Counted from the stretch's first letter, positions 34,964 to 44,362 are shown. The stretch: DNA of 64,000 bases from DATGUP01 sp035301265 (GCA_035301265.1 DATGUP010000016.1:25211-89210); one strand, 5' to 3'. The notes: generated by a model not told the origin, from the letters alone. Made by a program: numbers and translations.

Positions 34964-37348
34964 TTATACTTTTACCCGCTTCAGGCGCAGCGAATTGGTT
35001 ACAACGCTAACTGAGCTAAAGGCCATCGCCGCTCCGGCAATCCACGGAGCGAGCAATCCAATAGCAGCGATCGGTATTCCAGCACTGTTGTAGGCAAACG
35101 CCCAGAATAGGTTTTGCCGAATATTTTTGATCGTTGCTTTACTCAACTGTATCGCCTTTGGTATGAGCAAGAGCTCACCGCCGAGTATTGTAATATCAGC
35201 CGCTTCAATAGCAACCTCTGTCCCTGTACCGATCGCAATGCCGATATCTGCAACAGCAAGTGCTGGTGCATCATTTACTCCGTCACCAACCATAGCTACA
35301 CTTTTGCTCTGCAGTTGAATTTCTTTGACCTTATCTGCCTTATCTTCAGGTAAAACTTGAGCAATAACACGATCGATCCCAACCTGTTTCGCAATCGCCT
35401 TGGCGGTCTGTTCGTTATCTCCAGTCAGCATGATGACATCGAGCCCTTGATTTTTCAATTTACCTATAGCTTCTGCCGCTGTTTCTTTAATCGTATCTGC
35501 AACTGCGACGATCCCTCGGTATTTACCATCAACGGCAATCAGCATGGCTGTTTTACCATCTTTTTCTAAGGATGACAAATCTTGTTCAACATGTGCAACC
35601 TCGACGTCATTATCGCGCATGAGCTTTCGTGTCCCGACAAGAACATTTTTTCCGGAAACGATCGCCCGAATACCATGGCCGGGTATCGCAGTGAAATCAC
35701 TGGCAGTAACGAGTGGAACATTGTTCTTCTCTGCATAGGCTACGATCGCCTCGGCCAGCGGATGTTCAGAACCTTTTTCCGCACTGGCTAAAAGTTGTAA
35801 TGTGTGCGCATCGCCAGTAAAATCGGTGACTTCTGGTTTTCCTTTGGTGATCGTTCCAGTTTTATCAAAAACAACCGCATCCAACTTATAGGTGCGTTCG
35901 AGATGTTCGCCACCCTTAAACAAAATACCGTTTTCCGCCCCTTTTCCTGTGCCGACCATAATAGACGTTGGTGTCGCAAGGCCGAGCGCACAAGGACAGG
36001 CGATGACAAGAACAGCAATCGCAGCAACAAGCGCGGGTTCAAACTGGCCGGGTTGAACGAGCGTCATCCAAATGATAAACGTCAACACGGCGATCCCGAC
36101 GACAATCGGTACAAAATAACCAGATATGACATCGGCCAAGCGTTGGATTGGTGCTTTGGAGCTTTGCGCATCTTCCACGGCCTTGACAATCGATGCGAGA
36201 GCTGTTTCTTTACCGACTTTCGTTGCTTCCATTTCGATCGTGCCGTTTTGATTCATCGTGGCACCTACAACATTGGAGTCGACATCTTTTTCAACCGGGA
36301 TGGACTCACCGGTAAGCATGGATTCATCAACGGCCGTCCGTCCTTTAACAACAACACCATCCACCGGTATCTTCTCACCAGGTTTGACAATGATACGATC
36401 ACCGACGACGACATCTTCCACCGGCACCATAACTTCCTCACTGTCACGAAGAACGCGCGCTTTTTTTGCCTGTAAGTTCAACAGTTTGGAAATGGCAACG
36501 GTCGTTTTACTTTTAGCACGCGTTTCCAAATATTTCCCGAATAAAATCAGCGTAATTAAAATCGCACTCGTTTCAAAATAGAGATGTGGCTCATAGCTAG
36601 GATTTCCGATCGTTTTCAATGCTTCATACAAACTGTAAAAATAGGCAGCACTCGTTCCAAGTGCAACAAGGACGTCCATGTTCGCTCCGCCGTTACGTAA
36701 ATTTTTATAGGCGCCATCATAAAACTGCCAACCAATGATGAATTGAACCGGTGTAGCCAAAGCAAATTGGAACCATGGATTGAGAAAAATATCGGGCAAC
36801 GAGACGCCGAACAAATGATCGAGCATCGTTATCAACAAAGGAAACGCTAAAACTGCAGAAATAGCGAGCTTCCATTTCATCCTGTTTAATTGTTTTTCTT
36901 TTGTTGTTTGTTCACCTTGTTCATCCAATTTACGCTTGGCATCATAGCCGAGTTTTTGAATACGGCCGATGATGTCAGTTGCTTCCATCATCCCCGGGTT
37001 ATACTCAACTGTCGCACTTTCTGTTGCTAAGTTCACAGTAGCTCGTTTTATGCCGGCTTGCTTATTCAACACTTTCTCAATTCTTGATGAGCATGCGGCA
37101 CACGTCATACCTAAGACGTCAAATTCGGCTTTTTCAGTTTGCACGCCGTAGCCGAGCTTTTCGATTTTAGCGGTAATGTCGTCTGGAGAAGCTGTTTCCG
37201 GATCATAGATTATCTTGGCCTGTTCAGTCGTCAAGTTCACCTGTGCCTTGACACCATCCATTTTATTTAAAACTTTTTCCACTCGGCTTGAGCATGCCGC
37301 ACACGTCATACCTGTCACACCGACTGTCAAATGCTTTTGCTCACTCAT
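34964..37348 (-). CDS. copA: Copper-exporting P-type ATPase CopA
   Basis: 794 residues. Two N-terminal HMA domains each carry GMTCAACSSR (about residues 13 and 81). The membrane motif is CPC (IACPCALGLATP), the phosphorylation site DKTGTITKGKPEV, and the hinge MVGDGVNDAPALA, all intact. It exports Cu(I). It follows csoR by 14 bases, so it is under CsoR control together with copZ. Confidence 0.97.
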   Translation of the reverse strand: MSEQKHLTVGVTGMTCAACSSRVEKVLNKMDGVKAQVNLTTEQAKIIYDPETASPDDITAKIEKLGYGVQTEKAEFDVLGMTCAACSSRIEKVLNKQAGIKRATVNLATESATVEYNPGMMEATDIIGRIQKLGYDAKRKLDEQGEQTTKEKQLNRMKWKLAISAVLAFPLLITMLDHLFGVSLPDIFLNPWFQFALATPVQFIIGWQFYDGAYKNLRNGGANMDVLVALGTSAAYFYSLYEALKTIGNPSYEPHLYFETSAILITLILFGKYLETRAKSKTTVAISKLLNLQAKKARVLRDSEEVMVPVEDVVVGDRIIVKPGEKIPVDGVVVKGRTAVDESMLTGESIPVEKDVDSNVVGATMNQNGTIEMEATKVGKETALASIVKAVEDAQSSKAPIQRLADVISGYFVPIVVGIAVLTFIIWMTLVQPGQFEPALVAAIAVLVIACPCALGLATPTSIMVGTGKGAENGILFKGGEHLERTYKLDAVVFDKTGTITKGKPEVTDFTGDAHTLQLLASAEKGSEHPLAEAIVAYAEKNNVPLVTASDFTAIPGHGIRAIVSGKNVLVGTRKLMRDNDVEVAHVEQDLSSLEKDGKTAMLIAVDGKYRGIVAVADTIKETAAEAIGKLKNQGLDVIMLTGDNEQTAKAIAKQVGIDRVIAQVLPEDKADKVKEIQLQSKSVAMVGDGVNDAPALAVADIGIAIGTGTEVAIEAADITILGGELLLIPKAIQLSKATIKNIRQNLFWAFAYNSAGIPIAAIGLLAPWIAGAAMAFSSVSVVTNSLRLKRVKV

Positions 37349-37362
37349 GCTTGCACCCCCTC

Positions 37363-37665
37363 TTACTTCGAAAAATGCTTCATGATATCCATCAATTCAT
37401 CGATGGCTTCTTCACCTTCACCGGACCTTACAGCATGGCTGACACAATATTTGGCATGCCGCTCGGCCAAGGAAAAGCCGACTTTTTTCAAGGCAGCGTT
37501 GATAGCGCTGATTTGCACTAATATATCCATGCAGTAACGATCTTCTGTGACCATTTTTTGTATGCCGCGGACTTGACCTTCTATGCGCTTCAAGCGGTTA
37601 ATAACCGCTTCTTTTTCATCACGCGTTCGCGGTGTAATCGGATGATCGTGCAGAAAATCACCCAT
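37363..37665 (-). CDS. csoR: Copper-sensing repressor CsoR
   Basis: 100 residues of the DUF156/CsoR family. The copper ligands are present: Cys in RYCMDILVQ, and His and Cys in HAKYCVSHAV. Without copper it represses its own operon; Cu(I) releases it. The ATG at 37665 is chosen because an upstream GTG would overlap the ribosome binding site AAAAGGA. A near-perfect CsoR box lies 33 bases upstream. Confidence 0.95.
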   Translation of the reverse strand: MGDFLHDHPITPRTRDEKEAVINRLKRIEGQVRGIQKMVTEDRYCMDILVQISAINAALKKVGFSLAERHAKYCVSHAVRSGEGEEAIDELMDIMKHFSK

Positions 37666-37697
37666 ATAGACCACATCCTTTTCATTTCTAATTATAC

Positions 37698-37716
37698 TAT
37701 ACCCCCCTAGAGTATT
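37698..37716. promoter_or_regulatory. CsoR operator
   Basis: TATACCCCCCTAGAGTATT matches the pseudo-palindromic CsoR consensus (TACCC, central CTAG, GGGTA) with two mismatches in the right arm. It lies upstream of csoR-copA-copZ. Confidence 0.8.
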
Positions 37717-37843
37717 AGCGTCAATAAAGATGCACCCATCTCATAAGAAGAAATGCTTGCTTCGTTTACAAAAAATAAGGATGGATCGATAATGGCACAT
37801 CCCATACCGATGACATCCTTTTCATTTTGTTCATTATCATGCG

Positions 37844-38446
37844 TTAAACAGTTGCATACCATTCACCTGCTGCTTCGACTTCCTCTATGGTAAGCTGATG
37901 CCCTTTCTTCTCCCAATGCAGTTTTACGCTGGCACCGGCTTCTTCCAATAAGGAGGCTAGCTCTTCTGATTCCTGCGGCGAACAAATCGGGTCGTTCGTA
38001 CCTGCGGCAATGAATATGCGCTTGCCTGATAAATCCGGAAGTTGAATACCTCTTCTCGGTACCATTGGATGATGGAGAATCGCCCCTTTTAATGCGTCTC
38101 GGTAATGAAATAACAAGCTTGCGGCAATATTGGCGCCGTTGGAATAACCAATCGCGACTATGTTGTTTCGGTCAAAAGCATACGTTTCCGCCGCTTCATC
38201 TAGAAAAGCGTTCAACTCTTTCGTGCGATAGACTAAATCTTCCACATCAAACACCCCTTCCGCCAATCGCTTGAAAAAACGCAGCATGCCGTTTTCTGAA
38301 ACGTTACCCCGGACACTTAGGACGCTGGCATCCGGATCGATTTTTTCTGCCAGCGGCAGCAGATCATGTTCTGTCCCTCCCGTTCCGTGCAACAAAAGCA
38401 ACGTTCGTTTGGACACATCATTTCCTTTTCGAAACAGATGTTTCAT
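37844..38446 (-). CDS. mhqD: Carboxylesterase/hydrolase MhqD
   Basis: 200 residues, alpha/beta hydrolase. The nucleophile elbow is GYSNGAN, an oxyanion-side motif LLLHGTGGTEHDLL precedes it, and the catalytic Asp (GTNDPICS) and His (KKGHQLT) follow. In B. subtilis MhqD helps detoxify hydroquinone-like compounds together with a ring-cleaving dioxygenase. The start at 38446 is supported by AGAGGGG and by the typical MKH start of the family. It lies 34 bases behind the dioxygenase gene. Confidence 0.9.
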   Translation of the reverse strand: MKHLFRKGNDVSKRTLLLLHGTGGTEHDLLPLAEKIDPDASVLSVRGNVSENGMLRFFKRLAEGVFDVEDLVYRTKELNAFLDEAAETYAFDRNNIVAIGYSNGANIAASLLFHYRDALKGAILHHPMVPRRGIQLPDLSGKRIFIAAGTNDPICSPQESEELASLLEEAGASVKLHWEKKGHQLTIEEVEAAGEWYATV

Positions 38447-38480
38447 CAGCAACCCCTCTTTTCTAGCTTTTTTCATCACT

Positions 38481-39467
38481 TCAATCCTCATATTCTTTCG
38501 GAAATTCTTTCGTGCTTCTTACAGTATCGATCGGTCGGACCATTTTTTCAATTTCTTCGCGTTTTGGTTCCAAAAACGGCGGCAAGACCAATTTTTCGCC
38601 AAGTGTTTCATACGGTTCATCTTCCATAAATCCCGGGCCGTCTGTTGCTATTTCAAATAATATTTGCGGTGCGACATTCGTATATAAAGAGCCAAAATAG
38701 TATCGCTCTACATAACCGGAATTCGGTAAGCGAAACGATGTCAAATGCTTTTGCCATTCGTCCAATTCAGCTCGATCCTCAACGCGAAAAGCGGCATGGT
38801 GCACGGTGCCGTAACCTTGACGTGCCCGCGGAAGTGTCGTGTTATGTTCCACAATCACTTGCGCCCCATTCCCACCTTCACCGGTTTCAAACAAATGATA
38901 AGGACCTTCTTTGGCGATTTCACTAAATTGCAAAACATCCTCCATGATCGATTTGAAGTAGGCAAAGTGGGATACGCGCACAAAAACCGGGCCTAAACCG
39001 ATAATCGCAAATTCATTGGGAATCGGTCCCTTCAACCAAGGTGTTCCGCCCGCCACACCTTCGTTATTTTCATCAGAAATTAACTGATAGTTTTGACCAT
39101 CAAAATCAACAAACGGCAAGATCTTTTTACCGAATTGTTTTTGGATTCCTTCATGCTGTACGTTCAAACGGTTAAACCGTTTAACCCAGTAGTCGAGAGC
39201 TTGATCATCGGGGACGCGAAATGACGTTTTAAAAATTTCATCAGTTCCGCGACGGCCTTTCGGAATACCCGGAAAATCAAAAAACGTCATATCTGTTCCG
39301 GGACTGCCAACGTCATCGGTAAAAAATAAATGATACGTCTGAATATCATCCTGGTTGACCGTCTTTTTAACTAAACGCATGCCCAATACATATGTGAAAA
39401 ATTCATAAATTCTTTCCGCACTGCTTGTGATAGCTGTAATATGGTGCACACCTTTTAGCTGCTCCAT
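38481..39467 (-). CDS. mhqE: Ring-cleaving dioxygenase, MhqE/MhqO type
   Basis: 328 residues of the vicinal-oxygen-chelate/glyoxalase fold. The N-terminal GVHHITAITSSAERIYEFF provides the first His metal ligand, GYGTVHHAAFRVED the second and LFEIATDGPGF the Glu. It would open catechol or hydroquinone rings. The start at 39467 follows GGAGGGTG. Upstream in-frame codons up to 39554 overlap the promoter and are not coding. It forms an operon with mhqD under an MhqR-type site. Confidence 0.92.
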   Translation of the reverse strand: MEQLKGVHHITAITSSAERIYEFFTYVLGMRLVKKTVNQDDIQTYHLFFTDDVGSPGTDMTFFDFPGIPKGRRGTDEIFKTSFRVPDDQALDYWVKRFNRLNVQHEGIQKQFGKKILPFVDFDGQNYQLISDENNEGVAGGTPWLKGPIPNEFAIIGLGPVFVRVSHFAYFKSIMEDVLQFSEIAKEGPYHLFETGEGGNGAQVIVEHNTTLPRARQGYGTVHHAAFRVEDRAELDEWQKHLTSFRLPNSGYVERYYFGSLYTNVAPQILFEIATDGPGFMEDEPYETLGEKLVLPPFLEPKREEIEKMVRPIDTVRSTKEFPKEYED

Positions 39468-39497
39468 CGGTTCACCCTCCGTAATGGATCTGGTTAA

Positions 39498-39545
39498 TAT
39501 CTCGAATTCGAAACAATTGTACAATGAATAACTTTTCATTGTCAA
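39498..39545 (-). promoter_or_regulatory. Promoter and MhqR-type operator of mhqE-mhqD
   Basis: On the minus strand TTGACA (39540-39545), 18 bases, TACAAT (39516-39521). Directly downstream lies TATCTCGAATTCGAAACA (plus strand, 39498-39515), close to the known MhqR box of B. subtilis (tATCTcgaAtTCgAGATa). The left arm is perfect and the right arm diverges. Confidence 0.75.
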
Positions 39546-39657
39546 TGCATCCAAAGTTTAGAAAACCAACACCCCCTTTTTGCTCGATTGTTTCGATGAT
39601 CATTACAAGAAGCATCACCATTACTATCGTCTGCAGACGAGCCTACGTAGTAGTAAA

Positions 39658-39711
39658 TTAAAAAAAACGTCGTTGCGGTAATTTTCTCAATTTCACCGCT
39701 TTTGAACGACG
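39658..39711 (-). terminator. Long bulged terminator-like hairpin
   Basis: On the minus strand ACGTCGTT pairs with AACGACGT, enclosing an inner GCGGT/ACCGC stem, followed by seven T. It sits between the divergent cwlC and mhqE genes and may shield the mhq promoter from antisense transcription through cwlC. Confidence 0.6.
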
Positions 39712-39784
39712 TGTCCACTAATGAGGTGCTTCTTTAGTATACGATAATGTGAAAAAAATGATTTAAGTGAAAGGATTGAGCTTT

Positions 39785-40564
39785 ATGAAACTTTATTTAG
39801 ATCCAGGTCATGGCGGAACGGACCCAGGCGCACAAGGAAATGGAATAAAAGAAAAAGATATCACTCTGGATATTGCCAAGCGAATTCGCGCGATTTTAAC
39901 CGACGAATACGACGGCATCGAAGTGCGCATGAGCCGTACAGATGACAGCACAAAAAGCCTCGCTGAACGTACGAACGAAGCCAATAGTTGGAAAGCTGAT
40001 TATTATCTGTCCATTCATTGCAATTCGTTTAATGGATCGGCTCAAGGATATGAAGACTATATCCACAACAGCTTACCCGATTCATCAACGACGGCTGCTT
40101 ACCGAGACACGCTCCACGATGAGATTAGCAGCGTCAATCAACTCGATAATCGCGGTAAGAAAAAAGCGAACTTCCACGTATTGCGTGAAACAACGATGCC
40201 CGCACTATTAACTGAAAATGGGTTTATTGATAACGCGCATGACGCTGAATTAATGGCTGACCCATCTTGGCGACAAACGGTGGCTCAGGGACATGTGAAC
40301 GGATTGGTAAAAGCATTTAATCTAGATAAGAACAATAGAACGTTGTATAAAGTGATCGCAGGTTCATTCGAAGAAAAAGACAACGCCATAAAGCGCGTCA
40401 ATGACTTGCAAGAAAAGGGAATTGAAGCATATGTCACACCCGTCAACAAGTTGTACCAAATCCAAGCGGGCGCTTTCTCCAACCCCGACAATGCTAAGCA
40501 ACAATTAAAGAAAGTGCACGATGCTGATATTGTCGATGCTTATATCCTTCGCGAAGATAACTAA
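39785..40564 (+). CDS. cwlC: N-acetylmuramoyl-L-alanine amidase, CwlC-like
   Basis: 259 residues: Amidase_3 domain (1 to about 175) with zinc ligands in LYLDPGHGGTDPGA and YYLSIHCNSFNG and the catalytic Glu in LLTENGFID, then a C-terminal SPOR repeat region (YKVIAGSFEEKDNAIKRV and YQIQAGAFSNPDNAKQQL). There is no signal peptide, as in B. subtilis CwlC, which lyses the mother-cell wall late in sporulation. AAAGGA is nine bases before the ATG at 39785. A sigma-K promoter is expected but I could not place it with confidence. Confidence 0.9.
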   Translation: MKLYLDPGHGGTDPGAQGNGIKEKDITLDIAKRIRAILTDEYDGIEVRMSRTDDSTKSLAERTNEANSWKADYYLSIHCNSFNGSAQGYEDYIHNSLPDSSTTAAYRDTLHDEISSVNQLDNRGKKKANFHVLRETTMPALLTENGFIDNAHDAELMADPSWRQTVAQGHVNGLVKAFNLDKNNRTLYKVIAGSFEEKDNAIKRVNDLQEKGIEAYVTPVNKLYQIQAGAFSNPDNAKQQLKKVHDADIVDAYILREDN

Positions 40565-40585
40565 CCCGGAATAAACCTTCCGGGT
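40564..40585. terminator. Short hairpin between convergent cwlC and ung
   Basis: ACCCGGAA and TTCCGGGT form a perfect stem around TAAACC right at the cwlC stop codon. The T run is poor on both strands, so efficiency is uncertain. Confidence 0.5.
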
Positions 40586-40592
40586 CTTCGCA

Positions 40593-41261
40593 TCATGTCA
40601 CACGCCAATCGATTGGCTCACGCCCAACCTTTTTTAAAAACTCATTCGTGCGTGAAAAAGGCCGGCTGCCAAAAAATCCCTTATGCGCTGCAAACGGGCT
40701 CGGATGCGATGATTTAATGATCAAATGGTGCGGCGCTGTCACGAGCGCCTCTTTTTGCTGGGCATGCCGGCCCCAAAGGATAAAAACGACAGGATCCGTT
40801 TTAGCATTTACCTGCCGGATGACTTCATTCGTGAAGTATTCCCAACCTCTACCTTTATGAGAATTCGGCTGTCTCGCTCGGACGGTTAAAACTGTGTTTA
40901 ATAAGAGAACACCTTGCTTTGCCCAATCGGTTAAGCACCCATGGTTAGGAATCGGTACGCCTAAATCATTGTGCAACTCTTTAAAAATATTTTTTAACGA
41001 CGGGGGGATACGTACATGGGGCTGAACGGAAAAACTTAATCCGTGCGCCTGATTCGGTCCATGGTATGGATCCTGGCCGATGATGACGACTTTAGTATTG
41101 GCATATTCCGTATAATGAAGGGCATTAAAAATATCGTACATGTCCGGATAAACGGTAAAAGAACGGTACTCTTGTTTTAAGAATGCGCGCAGTTTTAAAT
41201 AATATTCTTTCTGAAATTCTTTGCCAACAACTGAAGCCCAATCATTTTTTAATATGGCCAT
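40593..41261 (-). CDS. ung: Uracil-DNA glycosylase
   Basis: 222 residues. The water-activating Asp lies in VIIGQDPYHGPNQAHGLSFSV and the catalytic His in IKSSHPSPFAAHKGFFGSRPF, both perfect family-1 UDG motifs. It removes uracil from DNA. The ATG at 41261 is eight bases from GGGAG and is preferred to an ATG inside that region at 41276. Confidence 0.97.
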   Translation of the reverse strand: MAILKNDWASVVGKEFQKEYYLKLRAFLKQEYRSFTVYPDMYDIFNALHYTEYANTKVVIIGQDPYHGPNQAHGLSFSVQPHVRIPPSLKNIFKELHNDLGVPIPNHGCLTDWAKQGVLLLNTVLTVRARQPNSHKGRGWEYFTNEVIRQVNAKTDPVVFILWGRHAQQKEALVTAPHHLIIKSSHPSPFAAHKGFFGSRPFSRTNEFLKKVGREPIDWRVT

Positions 41262-41459
41262 CACTTCATCTCCCAAATGAATAGATTCATACCGACACTA
41301 TCATATCATTAAACGGGAAAACTGAAAAATGGCAAACGCTAATCAACCTGTCAGATTTCAGGATGACTTAAAGAATGTGGCTGTACAGTATCATATAATT
41401 ATAATTAAATCGGCAAAACCGTCTCTGACCTTGCGAATACTCACTACAAACAACAACAT

Positions 41460-42175
41460 TCAACGCTGATGTTTTTCCAAAAAATCTAGAATCGATTGAT
41501 ATACCTTGCTTTCATTTTCCTTTTTCGAAAAGCCGTGCCCTTCGTCTTCCAGTACAAGATATTCGACATCACGTCCGGCATCTTTCAACTTGGCGACGAT
41601 CGGGTCAGATTCTTCTTTAACAACACGTGGGTCTTTAGCTCCCTGGATGACAAGCATCGGTTTGGTCATTCCATCAAGATACGTCACTGGCGAGTCTTTG
41701 ATAAACCGGTCCTTGTCACGTTCCGCATCACCTAGAATCGGCTCTGCCAGTGCGGAGGGACGGATTTAGCAAACGTGAATAAATCAGACGGGCCAAAAAT
41801 ACGACGATAGCCTTGAAGTATTCGGGGTGGCGCCCATGCAGAAGCAACGCCATATATCCGCCGTAGCTGCCGCCGACGAGAAATAGCTTTTCCCGGTCAG
41901 TAATGCCTTGTGCCAACAACCATTCGATTCCGGCGACACAGTCAAGGCGCGGCCCTCCGCCCCAATCCTGTTCGACAAGATCTTTCGCTCGGCTGCCTGT
42001 GGGCCGCCATGAGGCAAGAAAATAGTATGACCGTTATCGTGTTCTGGCTTAGCTTTGAATAACAGAGCTTTAATCTCCATCCCATCGTACGATTCGTATG
42101 TGACGACATCTGGTTCAACCATCTCCGTCGTCTTTACACCTGGGACACGGTTATCCGTCGCGGATTAGTTAAAGC
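41460..42175 (-). pseudogene. S9-family peptidase (acyl-aminoacyl/prolyl oligopeptidase), broken
   Basis: The C-terminal catalytic half of an S9 peptidase lies in several frames. Reading leftward: EPDVVTYESYDGMEIKALLF and TIFLPHGGPQA, then a frameshift; EKLFLVGGSYGGYMALLLHG with the Ser nucleophile; another shift; then KPMLVIQGAKDPRVVKEESD and LEDEGHGFSKKEN with the catalytic Asp and His, ending at 41460. The N-terminal propeller is missing apart from a short LTNPRRITVSQV remnant. Multiple lesions make it non-functional. Confidence 0.88.
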
Positions 42176-42224
42176 ATAAAAATAGCGAGCAGTATAAAAA
42201 CCGCTCGCACAATAATATAATGTT

Positions 42225-43610
42225 TCACGTATGATGGGGTAAGACAACCTCGAATGTGGAGCCTTTTCCCGGTTCGCTTTCCACCATAATTGTCCCATCG
42301 TGCCATTCAACAATTTTTTTGACGATGGATAGTCCTAGTCCGGTACTTTTTTCGGTGCGTGTGCGCGCTTTGTCCACTTTATAAAACCGTTCAAAAATCT
42401 GTTCAGTTTCCTCTGCAGCTATGCCGATTCCAGTATCCGTAACCGACACAGCCACACCACCTTCTTTATCGCGGCGTGTGCGAATGGTCACAGTTCCACC
42501 TGCTTCCGTATAGCGGATCGCATTCGAAACAAGGTTCATCCACACTTGTTGCAATAGTTTCGGATCTCCCCAAACGGTGAAGGGTTCAGTATCCATTTCT
42601 ACAGTTAATCGCTTTTCTCGCCATTGCCATTCGGTCGTTGAAACAACATCTTCCAACTGACTCTCTATATCACAACGCGTCCAACTTTTTTTATCGACAT
42701 CGCTCTCTAAAAAAGAGAGGGTGAGCAATTGTTTACCTAATGCCGAAAGCCGCTTACTTTCTCTCTCGATAATCGCCAAGTAATGCTGGCGCAAATTCTC
42801 GGGCAAATCCTCTTCTCTTAACGCCTTAGAGAAACCTTGTATCGATGTAAGCGGTGATTGAATTTCGTGGGATACATTAGATACGAAATCTTGCCGTTTT
42901 TCCTCCGTTCGGCGCAAACTATCCGCCATTTTGGAGAAATGGTTAGCCAGGCGCCCGATTTCGTCACGCCGATTAAGATCCAGTTTCAAATGATAGTTTC
43001 CAGCAGCAATTTTTTTCGTCGCGGCGGTCAATTTTTTAACCGGATTAACAATAAACCGTGTGCTTATAATAACTAACACAAAACTTAAAACTAATATAAC
43101 AACAAGCAACACGGCGAGAAAGCGCCGCATTTCTCCAAATTGTTGAACTGTGTCCTGACGAGTGAACAAAGCGTGCGTTTCTCCATCCACTTCAATGGGT
43201 ACACCAACGGTATTTTTCAATTCATTGCTGAAAAAACCGGTGATAAAAAGTCGCCACGGATAGTTGGCAATCCCGTGGTAAACTTCCCCATCCAAGACTC
43301 GTTCAATATGAGTCTGATCAAGATTAACGATTCGAAAAGGGTTGCCAAAAAAGCGCTCATTGCCCTTTTGATCTACAAGGTAAAACTGATAACCTAAATC
43401 GGTCAATGTCGACAAATACTCGTCGATATCCTGATGGGCGCTTTGCTCATAAATGGATACTGTATTTTGAATGATGTGTGTGACCTTTTGATCGTTAATT
43501 GGTTTTAAATGAACATGGTAATAGACATTAGTTGCCACAAAAGCGATGAGTGAGCTGGCAAACATGATCGCGATCGTTATGGCAAAAATGCGGGCATACA
43601 GTGTGCGCAC
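42225..43610 (-). CDS. hssS: Haem-sensing histidine kinase HssS
   Basis: 461 residues: membrane helix, extracytoplasmic domain, second helix, HAMP, DHp with FVSNVSHEIQSPL (phospho-His) and ATPase domain (NLVSNAIRYT, TDTGIGI, STGLGLSIVKK). The sensor part closely resembles staphylococcal HssS as I recall it: LYARIFAITIAI, VATNVYYHVHLK and YQFYLVDQKGNERFFG. HssS senses haem or haem damage and phosphorylates HssR. The GTG at 43610 is chosen because the protein then begins MRTLYAR, as in homologues, and GGGGG lies upstream. Confidence 0.88.
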   Translation of the reverse strand: MRTLYARIFAITIAIMFASSLIAFVATNVYYHVHLKPINDQKVTHIIQNTVSIYEQSAHQDIDEYLSTLTDLGYQFYLVDQKGNERFFGNPFRIVNLDQTHIERVLDGEVYHGIANYPWRLFITGFFSNELKNTVGVPIEVDGETHALFTRQDTVQQFGEMRRFLAVLLVVILVLSFVLVIISTRFIVNPVKKLTAATKKIAAGNYHLKLDLNRRDEIGRLANHFSKMADSLRRTEEKRQDFVSNVSHEIQSPLTSIQGFSKALREEDLPENLRQHYLAIIERESKRLSALGKQLLTLSFLESDVDKKSWTRCDIESQLEDVVSTTEWQWREKRLTVEMDTEPFTVWGDPKLLQQVWMNLVSNAIRYTEAGGTVTIRTRRDKEGGVAVSVTDTGIGIAAEETEQIFERFYKVDKARTRTEKSTGLGLSIVKKIVEWHDGTIMVESEPGKGSTFEVVLPHHT

Positions 43611-43658
43611 GATAGCAGTTTCCCCCAATCCATTGATGATGGAGCTGAAGCAAGCAAA

Positions 43659-44336
43659 TCAATCCGTACATTCCACCAGTTTATAGCCGAGTCCACGTAC
43701 CGTTTGGATAGCAAACCCGGTTTCTTCAGCTGAAAAGCGCTCCCGCAATCGTTTTATATGCACATCAACCGTCTGAGCTTTACCGGTATAATCGTGTCCC
43801 CAAACGCGCTCGATTAACTGTTCGCGGGAAAATGTCCGGTTCGGATAGTTCGCCAGTTGAGCAAGCAGTTCGAATTCTTTCAAAGGCAAAATGGTTGTTT
43901 TACCGTTTGCTTTGACTTCGTAACTAATCCGATTGATTGTCGTATGGCCGATATGGATGACGTCTTCATTCGTCATTTGAAACCGTCGCAAAAGCGCCTT
44001 AATGCGGAACAATACTTCTTGAGGTTCAAACGGCTTAACGACATAATCATCGGTTCCTGCCTCATACGCTTTTGCCTTGTCGTCGATTTCGCCTTTGGCT
44101 GTCAGCATTAACACCGGAATATCATAACGTTTTCTAATCAACTCGCATAGTTCATACCCATCGAGATGCGGCATCATAATATCGACAATCGCTAAATGGA
44201 TCATTTCCTTCTCGAGCTGAACAAGCGCCTCCTTTCCATCGGCTGCTTCCTTTGTTTGGTAGTTTTCGCGCTGTAAATAAAAGCGGAGCAACTCCCGAAT
44301 ATGTGGATCATCATCAACAATCAAAACCGTTGTCAT
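43659..44336 (-). CDS. hssR: Haem-response regulator HssR
   Basis: 225 residues, OmpR/PhoB class. Receiver domain with DDD, the phospho-Asp in AIVDIMMPHLDG, Thr in LMLTAKGE and Lys in VVKPFEP, then a winged helix with RTFSREQLIERVWGHDY and VDVHIKRLRERF. It pairs with HssS, 48 bases downstream. In other Firmicutes HssR turns on the HrtAB haem exporter; no hrtAB is in this window. AAGGAGG precedes the start at 44336. Confidence 0.88.
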   Translation of the reverse strand: MTTVLIVDDDPHIRELLRFYLQRENYQTKEAADGKEALVQLEKEMIHLAIVDIMMPHLDGYELCELIRKRYDIPVLMLTAKGEIDDKAKAYEAGTDDYVVKPFEPQEVLFRIKALLRRFQMTNEDVIHIGHTTINRISYEVKANGKTTILPLKEFELLAQLANYPNRTFSREQLIERVWGHDYTGKAQTVDVHIKRLRERFSAEETGFAIQTVRGLGYKLVECTD

Positions 44337-44362
44337 ATTATACCTCCTTGCTGTTTCCATAG

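Noticed and set aside
35804..36475. 223-codon rightward frame opposite copA
   Set aside because: It lies wholly within copA on the other strand, is rich in Arg/Asn/Asp/Phe in shadow-frame fashion and has no ribosome binding site.
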